NCBI GenBank assembly: GCA_027559495.1
Contig: JAMXSV010000004.1
Coordinates: forward strand, 248,001-312,000
DNA from: Aurifilum marmelostoma
Lineage: Eukaryota; Ascomycota; Sordariomycetes; Diaporthales; Cryphonectriaceae
Reading direction: 5' to 3'
Length of the DNA stretch: 64,000 bases
Positions 46,560 through 58,223 of this stretch are shown here, piece after piece (the first letter of the stretch is position 1; each line of letters begins with the position of its first letter). The notes beneath the pieces were generated by a model, which saw only the letters and a list, made by a program, of their open reading frames with translations, was not told the origin of the DNA and did no database searches. Both the position numbers and the translations under genes were made by a program.

Positions 46560-48284
46560 ATGGCAACATCACAGACCCGGAAGAGATTACAAAACCACGA
46601 GACCTCGCTAGACATTCGAGATGCGAGGTCCCAGAAGACAAACCAGTCCTTGCCGGACAAGCATCCGGCCAAGAGACCACGTCGAGACAACCAGACAGCA
46701 CCCAAGAAACCCCCCGCAGAGAGAGCCTATCTGCCTGCTGATCACCATCTCAGCCCTTGGCACTACCCGCCTGAGTTTTGGGACAGACTCACGAGAATCC
46801 TGCTCGAACGCCCGGCCCTTGAAGAACTCGACCGACGCTGTCGTGCAAGACCTGCCTCTCCTCCGCGTCCGCCACCGCCAACAGGGCCCGCCCCAGACCT
46901 CGCTCGATTTGCACGCCACGGCGGACCGGACTTGCGCGACCTTCGAGGGTTTCCCCCTCCTGTAGAAAGGTATCACCGGGATTCTGGCGCTATGAGCTCC
47001 TTCTCCCGAAGCCGAGCAATCCTGTCTGCTGATCCAACGACACGCACGTCAGAGTCAATAACAAGCATGAGTATGAAGTCATCAGCTTACCACCATGCGT
47101 TCGAACAGCACCTGACCGACCACGGCATCCATACAATCTGTGACTCTCAAGAGATAGACCTGAATGCTGTCCACTCGCTCCTCGCAAAGCCACGACCGTC
47201 TCTATCGCCTTCCCACTTCTCCCATAGCGCCTTCGAGACCTTCTGCAGAGATAGTGCTAGAGTAAAGGACGAAGGCAATGTGTGCAAGTATATTCTTCCG
47301 ACTATTACTGGCCCTTGGGAGGATAACTTTCCATGTACCGAGAACATGGTTTTTGGAAATTTAGAGCCACTTACCGACGACGGGACTTTGATGGCAGCTA
47401 AACCAGACATGGCCCTCGGAGCCCGCTCTGAACAACTCAACCCGACTGTTCGCAGCGAACTCCGACATCATATTCTCCCTTCCACAGCAACAGATAGACT
47501 GATGGCCCCAAATTTCTTTATAGAGACAAAGGGCCCAGAAGGAACCGCAGCGGTAATGATACGACAGGCTCGCTACGATGGAGCACTCGGAGCTCGCGCT
47601 ATGCACAGCCTGCAGAACTATGGTCGAAAGGAGGTAGTGTATGATGGCAATGCCTATACATACAGCTCGACATACTACGGCGGAACGGGAACTCTCCAGC
47701 TATACGCCCACCACATTACTGCGCCCGTGACGCCGGGGGGGCATCCCGAGTACCATATGAACCAGCTTGGTAGCTATGCAATGACGGGCAATCGCGAACA
47801 CTTTGTCCAGGGGGTCGCTGCATATAGGAACCTGAGGGGCCTGGCAAAGCAGCATCGTGACACGTTCATCCAGAACGCAAACTCTAGGTACTATTCGGGG
47901 ATCATAGCAGCTCAGAACTCTCGTGCAACAGAGGCATGCCCCAAGGATGAGGACGAGTATATCGAGTGCGATGATTATGACATACAGGCCAGCGACAGGA
48001 CACCGCGTCCTGAGGGGCAAGTCAGCCAACAGAAGCACAGTCGGACATCTGGCTCCATATTCGCTGCTACCCAATCTGCGACGGGCATCAATCCAAGCTT
48101 TATGTCGGGCTTGACATCGGAGAGAAGCCACAGTCTTTATAAAGCCCCCTCTAAGCGGCCCAGGGGCTCGCAGAGTCCGGCGTCGGGCCCCAGTCAGAAG
48201 AAGCACTGTTCTGGAAAGATTAAATTACATAATCAACGCGATGAAGGAGGAGATCGGGGGAGGGGGGCGGGAGTAGGCCGGTGA
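46560..48284 (+). CDS. Fungal PD-(D/E)XK nuclease-like protein (DUF7924 type)
   Basis: This single-exon gene encodes 574 aa from the first ATG. The N-terminus is basic (KRPRRD, a likely nuclear signal) and Pro/Arg-rich. The central and C-terminal part resembles the DUF7924 family common in filamentous fungi: WEDNFPCTENMVFGNLEPL, then the core KPDMALGARSEQ with Asp283, FFIETKGPEG with Glu322-x-Lys324, and MIRQARYDGALGARAMHSLQ. Asp...ExK fits a PD-(D/E)XK fold, so nuclease activity or a derived DNA-binding role is possible. No substrate is known for the family. The C-terminus is basic and Ser-rich (KRPRGSQSPASG). A second PD-(D/E)XK-type gene lies 1.2 kb downstream on the same strand, but it is a different family. 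Confidence 0.75.
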   Translation: MATSQTRKRLQNHETSLDIRDARSQKTNQSLPDKHPAKRPRRDNQTAPKKPPAERAYLPADHHLSPWHYPPEFWDRLTRILLERPALEELDRRCRARPASPPRPPPPTGPAPDLARFARHGGPDLRDLRGFPPPVERYHRDSGAMSSFSRSRAILSADPTTRTSESITSMSMKSSAYHHAFEQHLTDHGIHTICDSQEIDLNAVHSLLAKPRPSLSPSHFSHSAFETFCRDSARVKDEGNVCKYILPTITGPWEDNFPCTENMVFGNLEPLTDDGTLMAAKPDMALGARSEQLNPTVRSELRHHILPSTATDRLMAPNFFIETKGPEGTAAVMIRQARYDGALGARAMHSLQNYGRKEVVYDGNAYTYSSTYYGGTGTLQLYAHHITAPVTPGGHPEYHMNQLGSYAMTGNREHFVQGVAAYRNLRGLAKQHRDTFIQNANSRYYSGIIAAQNSRATEACPKDEDEYIECDDYDIQASDRTPRPEGQVSQQKHSRTSGSIFAATQSATGINPSFMSGLTSERSHSLYKAPSKRPRGSQSPASGPSQKKHCSGKIKLHNQRDEGGDRGRGAGVGR

Positions 48285-49442
48285 GGTTGTTACTCAGGAT
48301 GTGGTGGCAAAGCGTTCGATATCTTATAATCAAACGCCAGATGCCTCTGTATCCCAACTGATGCAGGTGACAGGCATCCTGGTGAGTTCACACACCACAT
48401 ATCTGAGAAGATTGGCAGCAGGAAGGCGAAGGGGCCACATGCAGATCACATGCAGATCTTGAGCAATGAGGACAATGTGTCACTGTATCAGGAGGCAATG
48501 TTCACTCTGGACAGAATCCGTGGTTATGGTACTCGAGGTTCGAGTAACTAGTCAGCAAATTTGACAGTATAAGCAAAAGAATCTGCGAAGAAGATGATGC
48601 CTATATCTAACAGTAACAGTCTCGTTACTGTCTCTGCCGTCCTTGTCTGGAAAGAAACGATGATGACCGTCGACTTGATATGGTATTGGTGGTAGCAATA
48701 AGTAAATCATAAATGCAAAGCCTGGCCAGCAGCTCAAACAGGGTGTGCTTTACCAACCTCTCAGGACATCAAGACATGCATCATGCAGTCCATAATGAGA
48801 TAGTGCCCATCATTCAACGTTGGTTAGGCATTATGTTATTGTGGCGGCCAGTGTGGTATACCTCAGGACCATGAAGATGGTGGGCCCTGGGGTGCTGTGT
48901 GATATAGGAGGAGCACCCACCCACATGCAGGTAAAGGAGGTAAAAGTAGCCATATCGTGGAAATATAGCCAGGTCAGCGCAAATCGCACTGACGATTATT
49001 TTTTCGACATATATAACTCTTAACCTGTATCGTAAATGCTTACTAATTAAGCAGACTTGCTATTAAGTATTTGATTGGATGCTAAAACCTTTGCTTCAAG
49101 AGATCCACGTAGCATGTCAAGACGTGAAGACTGCCTCCAGGAACCAAAGGGGTGACTGACGATTGGAAAACGGACATTGATTGATGCCCATGGTCTCTAC
49201 ATAGTAGAAGTGCCTGGTGAGACCTCCCAGTGGGTTGCCCCCATAAGGAGGGGCCATCGGTGGCCGGTGCACCAGCCCACACACGCTATCGGTCTGTGCC
49301 GAGCGGGGCATACTGCCAGCTAGTGTAACTGCCCATGGGTGATTGTTTACACTTAAATAACAACAACATCCATACCTTCGGATTGAGCCACGAGCAGCAG
49401 CGCATCTTCTAATTCCTTTTTCTCTTCTCTGTTCTTTGTGTC
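48285..49442. other. Intergenic, AT-rich
   Basis: No gene is supported between the two nuclease-like genes. Confidence 0.5.
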
Positions 49443-51513
49443 ATGCATGCGTCTGTTGTCCAGGCCTGGCTTACTGATGTCAATCTTGCCCTCCATACCG
49501 CACAGCAACATAACGAACATCAGAGACCGGCGGCCCGTGACAAAACAGCGCCGACGACGCGGTTGGGAACAGGGACTAAGAGACCATTTGCTGCTCTGCA
49601 AGCCGTAGTTATCAGCCCCCAGCGTACCTTGTCTGGCTATTCTGATGGAGAACCATTGCATCGGCCCAAACGTCCGCGCAGGGCTATAGCAGCACCGGCA
49701 ACAAGAACACACTCGCCCGTCAAAGCCGGAGCCAGGATGCGCAGGTCGGCGGGCCAGACCCTTGAGGCGTCTAAATCCTGCAAGAGTGCTGAGGCGGTGG
49801 TGATGGATGTCGAGATGCGCTTAGAGGAGGAGGCTGAGTGCAGGAGCCAGCAGGACCAGCAACCGTATACAGCGGTGACAACGGCAAGGACAGCGCTGGT
49901 CGCACCAGCAGAAACAGGCGCTGATACGGATACGGAGGCAACGCCGCGGCCACAGCCTCGAGTCGAATCACCTCCAACCGGGTCACCTCCATCCCCTGGA
50001 CCTCCGCCCTCCTCCTACAGCTACTCTCTGCTCTCCGCGCCCCTCCAGCCTAAACAGCGACAGCAGCCGACCTGGCCGTCCCGGTCCTCGGCACCTACTA
50101 CTATTACTACCACCACCACCACCACTACAAGCTCTCGAGCTTCCAAGCAGCGATCCACAAGCCCCGTGAAGCGTATGGCTGCACTACAGGATGTCGGCGG
50201 CGGCATTGCATTTCACGAGTTGGGAAGCGGTGGCGGGCTGCGTGCTGATAGACTAGGCCACGACGGCGCCGGTCTCTACCGCAAGCTCCGTCGCGTGGAG
50301 AGGGGCATAGCTGTCGTGCCACGGGGCATAGCAGACACCATCAGGGAGCTGGAGCCTGACGAAGAGATCGAGGTCAATATGTGCTACGACGAGGACGACA
50401 TCAACGATGACGACGAGAGGCGCCACAGACCAAGCCTGCTGGCGGCAGAGCTCGCTGAGGTGGTCCGCCTGACCCGCCGCTCTCGTCGGTGTGCCGACGA
50501 GCTGGATGGTGAGGGGGGAGTGGAATTGTGCAGTGCATGCACCCGTGTTGCGCCTAGCCCTAAGGGCTGGTGAGGCTGGGAGCGATCCTTGTGACGGTCA
50601 TGGCTGTAGCCGTGGCGATAGCGACAGCGACAGCTCACTGCAGGTCGGCTTTCGGTATATGTATGTCAGCAGCCTCCCCTGCTTTACTTACCAGGCCCAT
50701 TCCCCTCTTATTAGCAAGTGCGCTCGAAAGTAATAGCCCCCCCCCCCGGCCCAAAACAGCCCAGGCGCTAAGATCGTCTCTGAATATCTGCCCGACCATG
50801 CTTCAGGGCTTGCTACAGCTTCCAAAATGACCGATTTCGTCATTTGTCTAGGTCGCGACCTCATTGACGGTACAGAGACTTCCCCGGGCTCTTACGCTGA
50901 TACAGCCGTTGGAGTCCGTCTTCATTCCCGTTCCCCACCCGGGCGCCCCTGCCCTCAGGGGCTGCCGCCCTTCAGCGCCGACCATCTGCGCCACCGGCTA
51001 GCGACGCTCCTCCCTGCTTCTGATCAGTCCGTCAATCATGCTAGCTACTTTGCCATACGCCACCGTCCTATCATTATCAGCATTGAGACCAAGACCATCA
51101 GCCAGACGGCCGAAGAGGCTCGCGTCCAGCTTGCTATCTGGGTTGCTGCCCAGATGCAGCGCATCGCCGCTCTTGCGCCTGCTGCGCGCGACAGCTTGTC
51201 CGACCTTGTATTCCCCCTGCTGCTCGTCCACGGGGCCAAGTGGACCGTCTTCCTGGCGCGCGGTGCTGTTGTTAGACAAGCCGGCAGCGATAACCCCCGG
51301 GAGAATCAAGGCGATTGCAGCAAGACTTCCGTCACAGGGGAAGGGCAGAAGACTCGAATCCGGATTGATATTTACACGGGACCTGTAATTGGCGATACAT
51401 CATCACTTTTGGGCTTGTACTCACTGCTTCGCGGCCTACGTATCCTTAGTATATGGTCCCAGTCTGTTCACGGAGCTTGGTGGGAACGACTACTCTCTTC
51501 TGATAGTATCTAA
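49443..51513 (+). CDS. Fungal PD-(D/E)XK nuclease-like domain protein (PDDEXK_12 type), with a +1 frameshift
   Basis: The predicted product is 656 aa after one correction. The N-terminus MHASVVQAWLTDV and a basic KRPRRA stretch are typical of this fungal family; a Pro/Thr-rich region follows. At a G6 run (50513-50518) the frame must lose one G so that DELDGEGEWNCAVHAPVL, the family's conserved W...V..PLL-type helix, is read. An intron, 50661-50759 (GTATGT...AACAG, 99 nt, holding a C12 run), then joins to IPGAKIVSEYLP. The nuclease-like core follows: Asp431 in KMTDFVICL, and Glu515-x-Lys517 in IIISIETKTISQTA, then EEARVQLAIWVAAQMQRI. The core is complete, so the fold may be functional. The substrate is unknown. 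Without the correction the open frame would stop at 50573. Confidence 0.75.
50513..50518 (+). other. Frameshift point in the PD-(D/E)XK gene (G6 run)
   Basis: Six G; five would keep the conserved EWNCAVHAPVL segment in frame with the upstream exon. Confidence 0.7.
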
Positions 51514-54232
51514 TCATTGCACCAGAAAGAGAGGTAGGGAGATAGCCAAGGCTAGCCATTGATACTCTGAGAAAAAGGATATATATTATTAATGTAACTC
51601 AATTTGATAGCTTTATACGTGGACTGCGCGGTGTATATATTCTCTGGTCAGCTTGATGCGATGTAGAGGCAGCTGGGGCCATGGCTAGCCGTTGTTCCGT
51701 ACACTCTTGTACAATTTCAGCCAACGTACTCTAGGTTCTACCCGGCAGCTCCTAGAGCCTGGACGCCTTCTCTCATGTCAATAGGTGCCCCTGTTTTATT
51801 TTACACCTACGCGTAATCTGAACAAGAAAGCGCCTCAGACTTCAAATCTAGTACTTATTATGCAGGCATGCACCTATAATCTACCTGCCCCTGTTTATAT
51901 ATACTGTACCATTTCATAAGGATTTCCGGGTCGCCTCACCGAGTGGGTACGGCGGTTCAGAGTGGTCATTGTAACTACTTAGCTCAAACGGGCTGGTCTG
52001 AGCTTCGTGACAGCCCGGCCCATGAACTGACCGTATCATCGGCCGAATCAACGCCGGTCCATAAACTTCCTCCTCACAATCCAACGCATCCTGCATCATG
52101 AACCGCGTCGTTTCGAGGGCGCGGGCCTGCCGTCCCCACCGCCGACAAATTCAGGCCTCGGAAAGAAGGCCGGCCGGCGCTGTTCCCACCAAGCAATTAG
52201 GTATGTGCGCCAGCAATGCCCTCGCGTGCGGAAAATGGAAAGAAGTGCCAACGGCTTCGGTGCAGTCTCACCAAGCTTCAAACTTCAGACTGTAGTGAAC
52301 GGAGACGTGCCTTCAACGCTCTCGGACAAGAAACGGCAGCGCGACGCGGCTCCTCCTGAGGTCGGATCCTTGCCGCCAACCAAAAGACCTCGATTGACTC
52401 GGGCGGGCACACAGCGGTCTGCAAACGCTAACGAGAAAGCCGAGCAGGTAGGTAGGTAGGCTATAACTTTACCGCGCAAGCCACCGACTAATGTACAAGA
52501 TTGAACAGACGAATCAACATGCCAGTCATTGCCTTTCCCTACACCCCCTGTGGCAGAGGCACTGGGGCTGCCTTCCATTCACTCTGGAAAAAACCCCGTT
52601 TCTCAGCCAGAACTGCTTTCTCAGCTCTGCATAAGCCGAGTGGAAGCTTTCTGTAGTGCCCTGGGTCCATAAGAAGCACTAATGCCCCTCATGCACTTGT
52701 CTCCTGATACATTTCCGCAGCTCTCTCTGCTGTAAAGGAGCCAGCCTTGCTCCTTAATCCAAAGTCTGAGGTGGGGAGGTGATGAAATAGAGAAACGAGC
52801 TCGCTCCCATGTCTCTTCAGATTGCCAGGGCCTAGCATAAGCCTTGGTGGTACGCTCGTCACATTTGTACTTTCGAGGGCAGTTTCTGTCCAAATTTCTG
52901 GTGACCCTGTGAGCTCTCTAGGTGGTATCTTGCACGTCGCATAGCAGCAGCAGCAGTGAGTATCCCCTTCTCCTGCTGCGAGGCTCGGCAGCCAGTAGTA
53001 GCCGAATGAGATCTGGCGGTTACATCCTGAATCTGTGCCCAGGCTTTATCGGACAGCCCCTGACGCCTATCCCCCTTTCGAAACCCCGCAGCTGCAGGTT
53101 CTCCGTGGATGATACCGGCCGGGTAGGAAGTTCCCAATAAGTAGCCTGAGGACCTTGAACCCTGTCGGGAGCCGCTCCCTCAAGATTGACCGCTGGCTCT
53201 TGGTGTTTGTGTCCTCTTCGGCCGGCCATCGTAGGCGAAGTCGTGGGCCCAACTTCCCATGGGTCGTTGATGTGTCGCTTGAAATCTAATGACGCACGGT
53301 GGCGCGCAGACTGTTCCTCCTGACGGGGAGACCCTTCTAACCGATGCTGCTGTCCATGTCGAAGACACCTTTGTGCGCCCACGGCAGAGTTATCATGGTC
53401 TGCTAACCCCAGACACATGTTGAAATGGGCTCTGCTGATGACCTCCCCGTCTTGGTACAGGATTTTGGGGCTCCTTCCATGACCGACAACACGTAATTCT
53501 CGGGAGAAATTGGACCCTTGCGGGATGAAGGCTGTAGATAGGGATATGGGGACATAGTTGCATTAATAATACACTGTCTGGCATAGCAGAACAAGAACAG
53601 GCTGGCATACGTTGGCGCAGATAACGTGGAGTTTATGTTCTCAAATGCCGAGATAGGTCCCTGTCCAGAAAGGCTGAAGCTAGCAACCCTACCGTCTTCG
53701 CATCTATATTCCGCTCTGGACTTCGTGACAGAATGCCAAGATCCTCTTCCTCCCGGCCACACGAAGCACTCGGCCGCGACGACGAGAGTGGGGACCTAAA
53801 GATCCTGAAGAGAGCTCGCTGTACTGTGTCGGACACACGTCCACCAACGTCACGGCTGCACGTGGGTGCCGATGCCGCGGTTCATTAAGAAGGCAAACAG
53901 GGAGATCATCCTTCAACCATAAAAAGAAAGGAGTAATAATACAATTCCGGCCCCGACGAGTGACATGATGTATCAGACAATCCGACGTCCGCGGAAAAGG
54001 AATTTGGCTGACCGTAAGCCGGAGTGGCCGACCAAGTCCGATCCCGAAGAAGAGCAATTGTATAAAGACTCTATATACTCAACACGACGGTTGGTCATTA
54101 AGCAGGAGTAGGAAACATCCCATTCTTGTATCAAAGACCAGTATCGACATTGAACACACCAGACCCTTGAATAGAAAGGCTGCAAAAGACAAACTGTACG
54201 AGCAACACGCCGCTCCTCCTCAAACCGTCATC
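51514..54232. other. Gene-poor region, 2.7 kb, possible gene remnants
   Basis: No intact gene is supported. Short frames near 52098-52460 (+) encode basic KRPRL-type stretches like the N-termini of the nearby nuclease-like proteins. Frames at 52620-53760 (-) are broken by stops without usable splice sites. These may be decayed genes, but none can be named. Confidence 0.45.
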
Positions 54233-56148
54233 ATGTCTTTCTTCACCGAGTACAGCTCCACGCACCAATTCGACAAGGCCACGGACCTTCACCGACTCCC
54301 ACTGACCGGGGTCAAGGTGCTGGTAGTGGGCGCTGGGCCCGTTGGGCTTTACACGGCCCTCGAGTGCTGGCGTAAAGGGCACACCGTCGTGGGCGTCCTC
54401 GAACGAAGTCCTGTCCCTAGTGCCGCAGGTAAGCAAACACTACTTTTACTATCAGATGGGATGTGGTCCCATATACCCTAGCCTCTCTTCCTCCTATCCT
54501 TTTCAATTCTTCTGCCTCTACTCCCTCCTTTTTTTTTTTGCCTTTTAGTCCCCCTCCCCCCTCCCTCCTCATCTAGTCCCTATCATGATCAGGCATGACC
54601 ATATACTGAACACCGTATAGGTGACTCTTTTACTGTTGTTGCATCTCATATAGAGCGGTCCTGGCCGGCTCTGTTCAAGGCCCTCGAGCGGGACTCTGTC
54701 AACCTGCTCATCTCATACCACAAGATCACAGGAGAGAAGATCGCGGGTCCTGAGCCGTTTAACCTACAGGAGATCGCCAACGGGCGGCTGGATGATGACG
54801 GCACCCCAGGACCGAGCAGGATTTACCGCATCAACCGGCCCCTCCTGGCCGCCTCCATGCTGGCTCAGGCACAGGAGCTGGGCATACAGGTCAGCTTCGG
54901 GAGGCGCGTGGTCGACTACTTGGAGGACGAGGACAAGGCCGGCGTTGTCCTCGAAGACGGCTCAAGGCAGTTTGCAGATGTCGTGGTGTCTGCTGACGGC
55001 GTTGGAACGAAATCGCACAAGCTGATCAGCGGCCACGAGGTCCGGGCCATGAGCAGCGCCCATTCCATCTTTCGTGCGGCATATCCTATCGAGCACGTCA
55101 TCTCGGATCCCGAGCTTGCACAGCGCTTCCCGCTGCTCAAAGATGGCTTCGGCCATTTCGAACAGTGGAGGGGAGAGGACATCAGCATTGCGGTAGCGCG
55201 GGGCCCCAAGGAGATCCAGTGGTACATCACGCACAAGGTGAGAGGCAATCCTGTTTTTCTTTTTTTTAAGATTTCCATTGGCCGATAGAACCGAACGAAA
55301 GGAAGAGTGATCATTGAAAACGCATTCTTTTACTTATTGATGCATACCATCCATTGACTTTTATCATGACAGGATACGGTCGGCACCTCGAGGGAATCCT
55401 GGCACAACTTTGTGACCGGAGACCAAGTTGCCGCGTTTCTCGCCAGCATCCCAGAGATCCCAGAGGTTCTGCAGAAGCTCGTCAGGACTGCACCCGAGAA
55501 TTCCGTCGTCGACTGGCAGCTGCTCTGGCGGGACCCGCAACCGACTTGGTCCTCGCCGCTGGGCCGTGTCATCCAGGCAGGCGACAGTGCTCATACATTT
55601 GTGCCTTCATCCGGCTCAGGAGTAAACCAGGGCATGGAAGACGCTATCTCGATAGCCACTTGTCTGCAACTAGGTGGTGGTGGTAATGTCAAGTCGGGAA
55701 TGTGGGCCAAAGTGCACACTAAGCTGAGGTGAGCTGCTCTTCTTCTTCTTCTCTCCTCCCAAAACAGATCTAACAACAAGCACACGCCGATTGGCTAACC
55801 CCTTCTCCCTCGTCTTTTTCCTACTATTTTAGATTCGAACGTGTCTCCTGTTGCCAGCTCATGGGCTTCATCAACCAGAGTCATTATATCAAGCCCGAAT
55901 GGGGCACCAATGCTCTTGCGAACCCCAAAGATTACAGACCCGAGTATGGATGGTGGGTGTTGGGCCACAACCCAGAGCGCTACGCTTATGCCAACTACGG
56001 CAATGCTTTCCGGAACCTCGTAGATGGGACACCGTTTCAGAACACCAATATCCCTCCTGGATATGTCTATAAGCCGTGGACGCTCAGGGACCTCTACGAT
56101 ACGCTGGCGGAGGGCAAGAAGCTCAAATTTGATGGAGACTGGTCTTAG
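54233..56148 (+). CDS. FAD-dependent monooxygenase (PaxM/salicylate-hydroxylase-like)
   Basis: Four exons, 54233-54428, 54621-55237, 55373-55728 and 55833-56148, with introns of 192, 135 and 104 nt (GTAAGC, GTGAGA and GTGAGC donors), give 494 aa. The Rossmann FAD motif VLVVGAGPVG sits at residues 29-38. The middle motif VVVSADGVGTKSHKLISG corresponds to the DG region of class A flavoprotein hydroxylases. The second FAD motif GRVIQAGDSAHTFVPSSGSG (Gly341-Asp342) and NQGMEDAISIATCL follow. The C-terminal portion is longer than in simple hydroxylases and has aromatic-rich stretches (YGWWVLGHNPERYAY, GYVYKPWTLRDLYDTL). These features are common in fungal secondary-metabolite monooxygenases. The enzyme uses NAD(P)H and O2 to hydroxylate or epoxidise an organic substrate that cannot be deduced here. 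It may act with the nearby second monooxygenase. Confidence 0.88.
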
Positions 56149-56951
56149 ACGTTCTTCCCTACCTATTCCTATCTTACCCTTCTTCGCGATCCAAAACCAT
56201 GCCCTCCCCCCTCTCTCCCTTCAAGCCCCCGTTCTTCTTTCTTTTCTTTTTTTTTTTTTTTTTTTCATCTCTCATGTTACTTTTCCATTCCTTGAATTCT
56301 TATAGCTTTTTGTGCGTCCTCTTATTCTAGACATTGTGACAATCCTCACACATTCCGGGCTCAAAGTCCACATGCATAATTATAGGAGTTGTGGTTGAGG
56401 CTTTCCTGCGGCAGGATCACGACTTTTCTAAATAAAGTTTAGTTCACCCAATTCATCCTGTATTGTGGTGCTATAAGAGGCACAGAGGAAAGCACCAAAA
56501 TCCCAAGCAGAGCAATTGTTATGATGACGGGCCAACCGACTGATCCCGAGTCCGAGTCCATCCGCGTCCGTCTTACCGGCCCACCTCGGACAAAACGTGC
56601 GAGTCACAAAGGGGCATCGTTGTCCGGCACTTTTCTTTCGGGCCCGAGTCAAGAAAGAAGGATCAGCTTCATCAGGGTTCTTCTTGCGCTGTATCATCTA
56701 CCTCATCATGCAATGACGGGCCTGGACCTTGTTTTGTGGACTTGTGAGAAGATACATAAGCCACGATTTCCTCTCCATCAACCACTTGTCTGGGAGCTCA
56801 CTTGATTAGCTAGTAATATTCATAACTGATAATGTTCGAGACACAAACAATAGACAAGCCTCGTATATTGAAGAGCTGTCCGTATTAAGTCCTGCTGCAC
56901 GGTTCTGCACACAACAACGACGACAACAACAGCAGCAGCAGCAGCAGCACA
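56149..56951. other. Intergenic between the two monooxygenase genes
   Basis: This is the terminator side of the first gene and the promoter of the second. T18 lies near 56248-56265 and CAG/CAA repeats (56916-56949) sit immediately before the second start. No gene is supported. Confidence 0.55.
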
Positions 56952-58223
56952 ATGTCCAACCTCCGAGTCCTGGTCGTGGGCGCGTCCATCGCAGGCCCCA
57001 CGACGGCATACTGGCTTGCCAGGGCCGGCGCACGCGTCACCGTCATCGAGCGGTTCCCCCAGCTCCGCATGGGCGGCCAGAACGTCGACATCCGCACGTC
57101 AGGGCTCACCGTCATGCGCAGGATGGCAGGCATGGAGCCCGTGGTCCGCGCAGCCCTGCACGACATGGAGGGCCTGAGCTTCGTGCGCGACGACGGCACC
57201 CCCTTCGCGGTGATGCGGGCCACGGGCGACCCAGACGCGCAGTCCCTCGTGTCGGACTACGAGATCTTCCGCGGCGAGCTCTCGCGGGTCATCTATGACC
57301 TGACCAAGGACGATGACCGGATCACGTACGTCTTTGGTGAGCAGGTGCGGGCCATCCTGCAGCACGAGGGCAGGCCCCAGGTCACGGTTGAGTTCGCCAA
57401 CGGGCTGCTGCAGACCTCCGAGTTTGATCTCGTCGTGGCCTGCGACGGCGCGACGTCGCGCACGCGGGCCATTGGCCTGGGCTGCGGCGCCCGCGACCAC
57501 ATGGTGCCTCTGAACAGCTGGGCGGCGTACTTCACCATCGGCAAGGACCTCCTGGGCGGTGCCAAGATCGGCAAGGCGTACAGCGCCGTGGGCGGCCGGT
57601 TTGTGGCGGTGGGCCCGGATCCCGAGGGTGGTAGCAAGGCCTGTCTCATGGGCATCAAGCCGCGCGACGGGACAGACGCGACGCTGGCGTTCCGCGAGGC
57701 CTCCAGAACGGGACAAGACGCCCTGAAGGCATACATGCGCGAGCAGTTCCGCGGGGTGGGGTGGAAGGCCGACGAGATCCTGGACGGCATGATGAGATCT
57801 GAAGACTTCTATGCCACCGAGCTGGTGCAGATCAAGGCGCCCGCCCTAGCCAACGGGCGGTTCGTCCTCGTGGGCGACGCAGGCTATGCCCCCGGGCCGA
57901 CGGGGTGCGGGACCAGCCTGGCCCTGACGGGGGCGTATGTGCTGGCGGGCGAGATCAGCAGGCACAAGGATGACGTGGAGGCAGGCCTGAAGGCTTATGA
58001 GGAGCGCATGCGGCCGATCATTGAGGATATGCAAAAGATCCCACCTGGTGTGCCTGGTGTCATGGCTCCACAGACGGCATGGGGCATCTGGCTGCGCAAC
58101 ACTCTGTTTATGGTCGTGGCCTGGGCTATGAAGTTTAAGAGCCTGTTTGCCTGGGCTGGTCGGCTTTTTGCCAGCTCTTTTGGTGGGGACAAGTATGGTC
58201 TTCCGGAGTATGAGTGGGAGTAG
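56952..58223 (+). CDS. FAD-binding monooxygenase (TetX / PHBH-like group)
   Basis: This intronless gene encodes 423 aa. The N-terminal FAD-binding motif is VLVVGASIAGPTTAYWLARA (Gly10-x-Ser/x-x-Gly), followed by the acidic end of beta-2 (VTVIERFP) and MGGQNVDIR. The DG motif lies in LVVACDGATSRTRAIGL and the GD motif in GRFVLVGDAGYAPGPTGCG (near residue 308), with SLALTGAYVLAGEI. A hydrophobic segment near the C-terminus (LFMVVAWAMKF) could associate with a membrane. The family is a class A flavin hydroxylase related to fungal TetX-like enzymes. Sequence motifs differ from those of the upstream monooxygenase, so the two are not a recent tandem duplication. The substrate is unknown. The start is the first ATG, just after a CAG/CAA leader repeat. 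Confidence 0.9.
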   Translation: MSNLRVLVVGASIAGPTTAYWLARAGARVTVIERFPQLRMGGQNVDIRTSGLTVMRRMAGMEPVVRAALHDMEGLSFVRDDGTPFAVMRATGDPDAQSLVSDYEIFRGELSRVIYDLTKDDDRITYVFGEQVRAILQHEGRPQVTVEFANGLLQTSEFDLVVACDGATSRTRAIGLGCGARDHMVPLNSWAAYFTIGKDLLGGAKIGKAYSAVGGRFVAVGPDPEGGSKACLMGIKPRDGTDATLAFREASRTGQDALKAYMREQFRGVGWKADEILDGMMRSEDFYATELVQIKAPALANGRFVLVGDAGYAPGPTGCGTSLALTGAYVLAGEISRHKDDVEAGLKAYEERMRPIIEDMQKIPPGVPGVMAPQTAWGIWLRNTLFMVVAWAMKFKSLFAWAGRLFASSFGGDKYGLPEYEWE

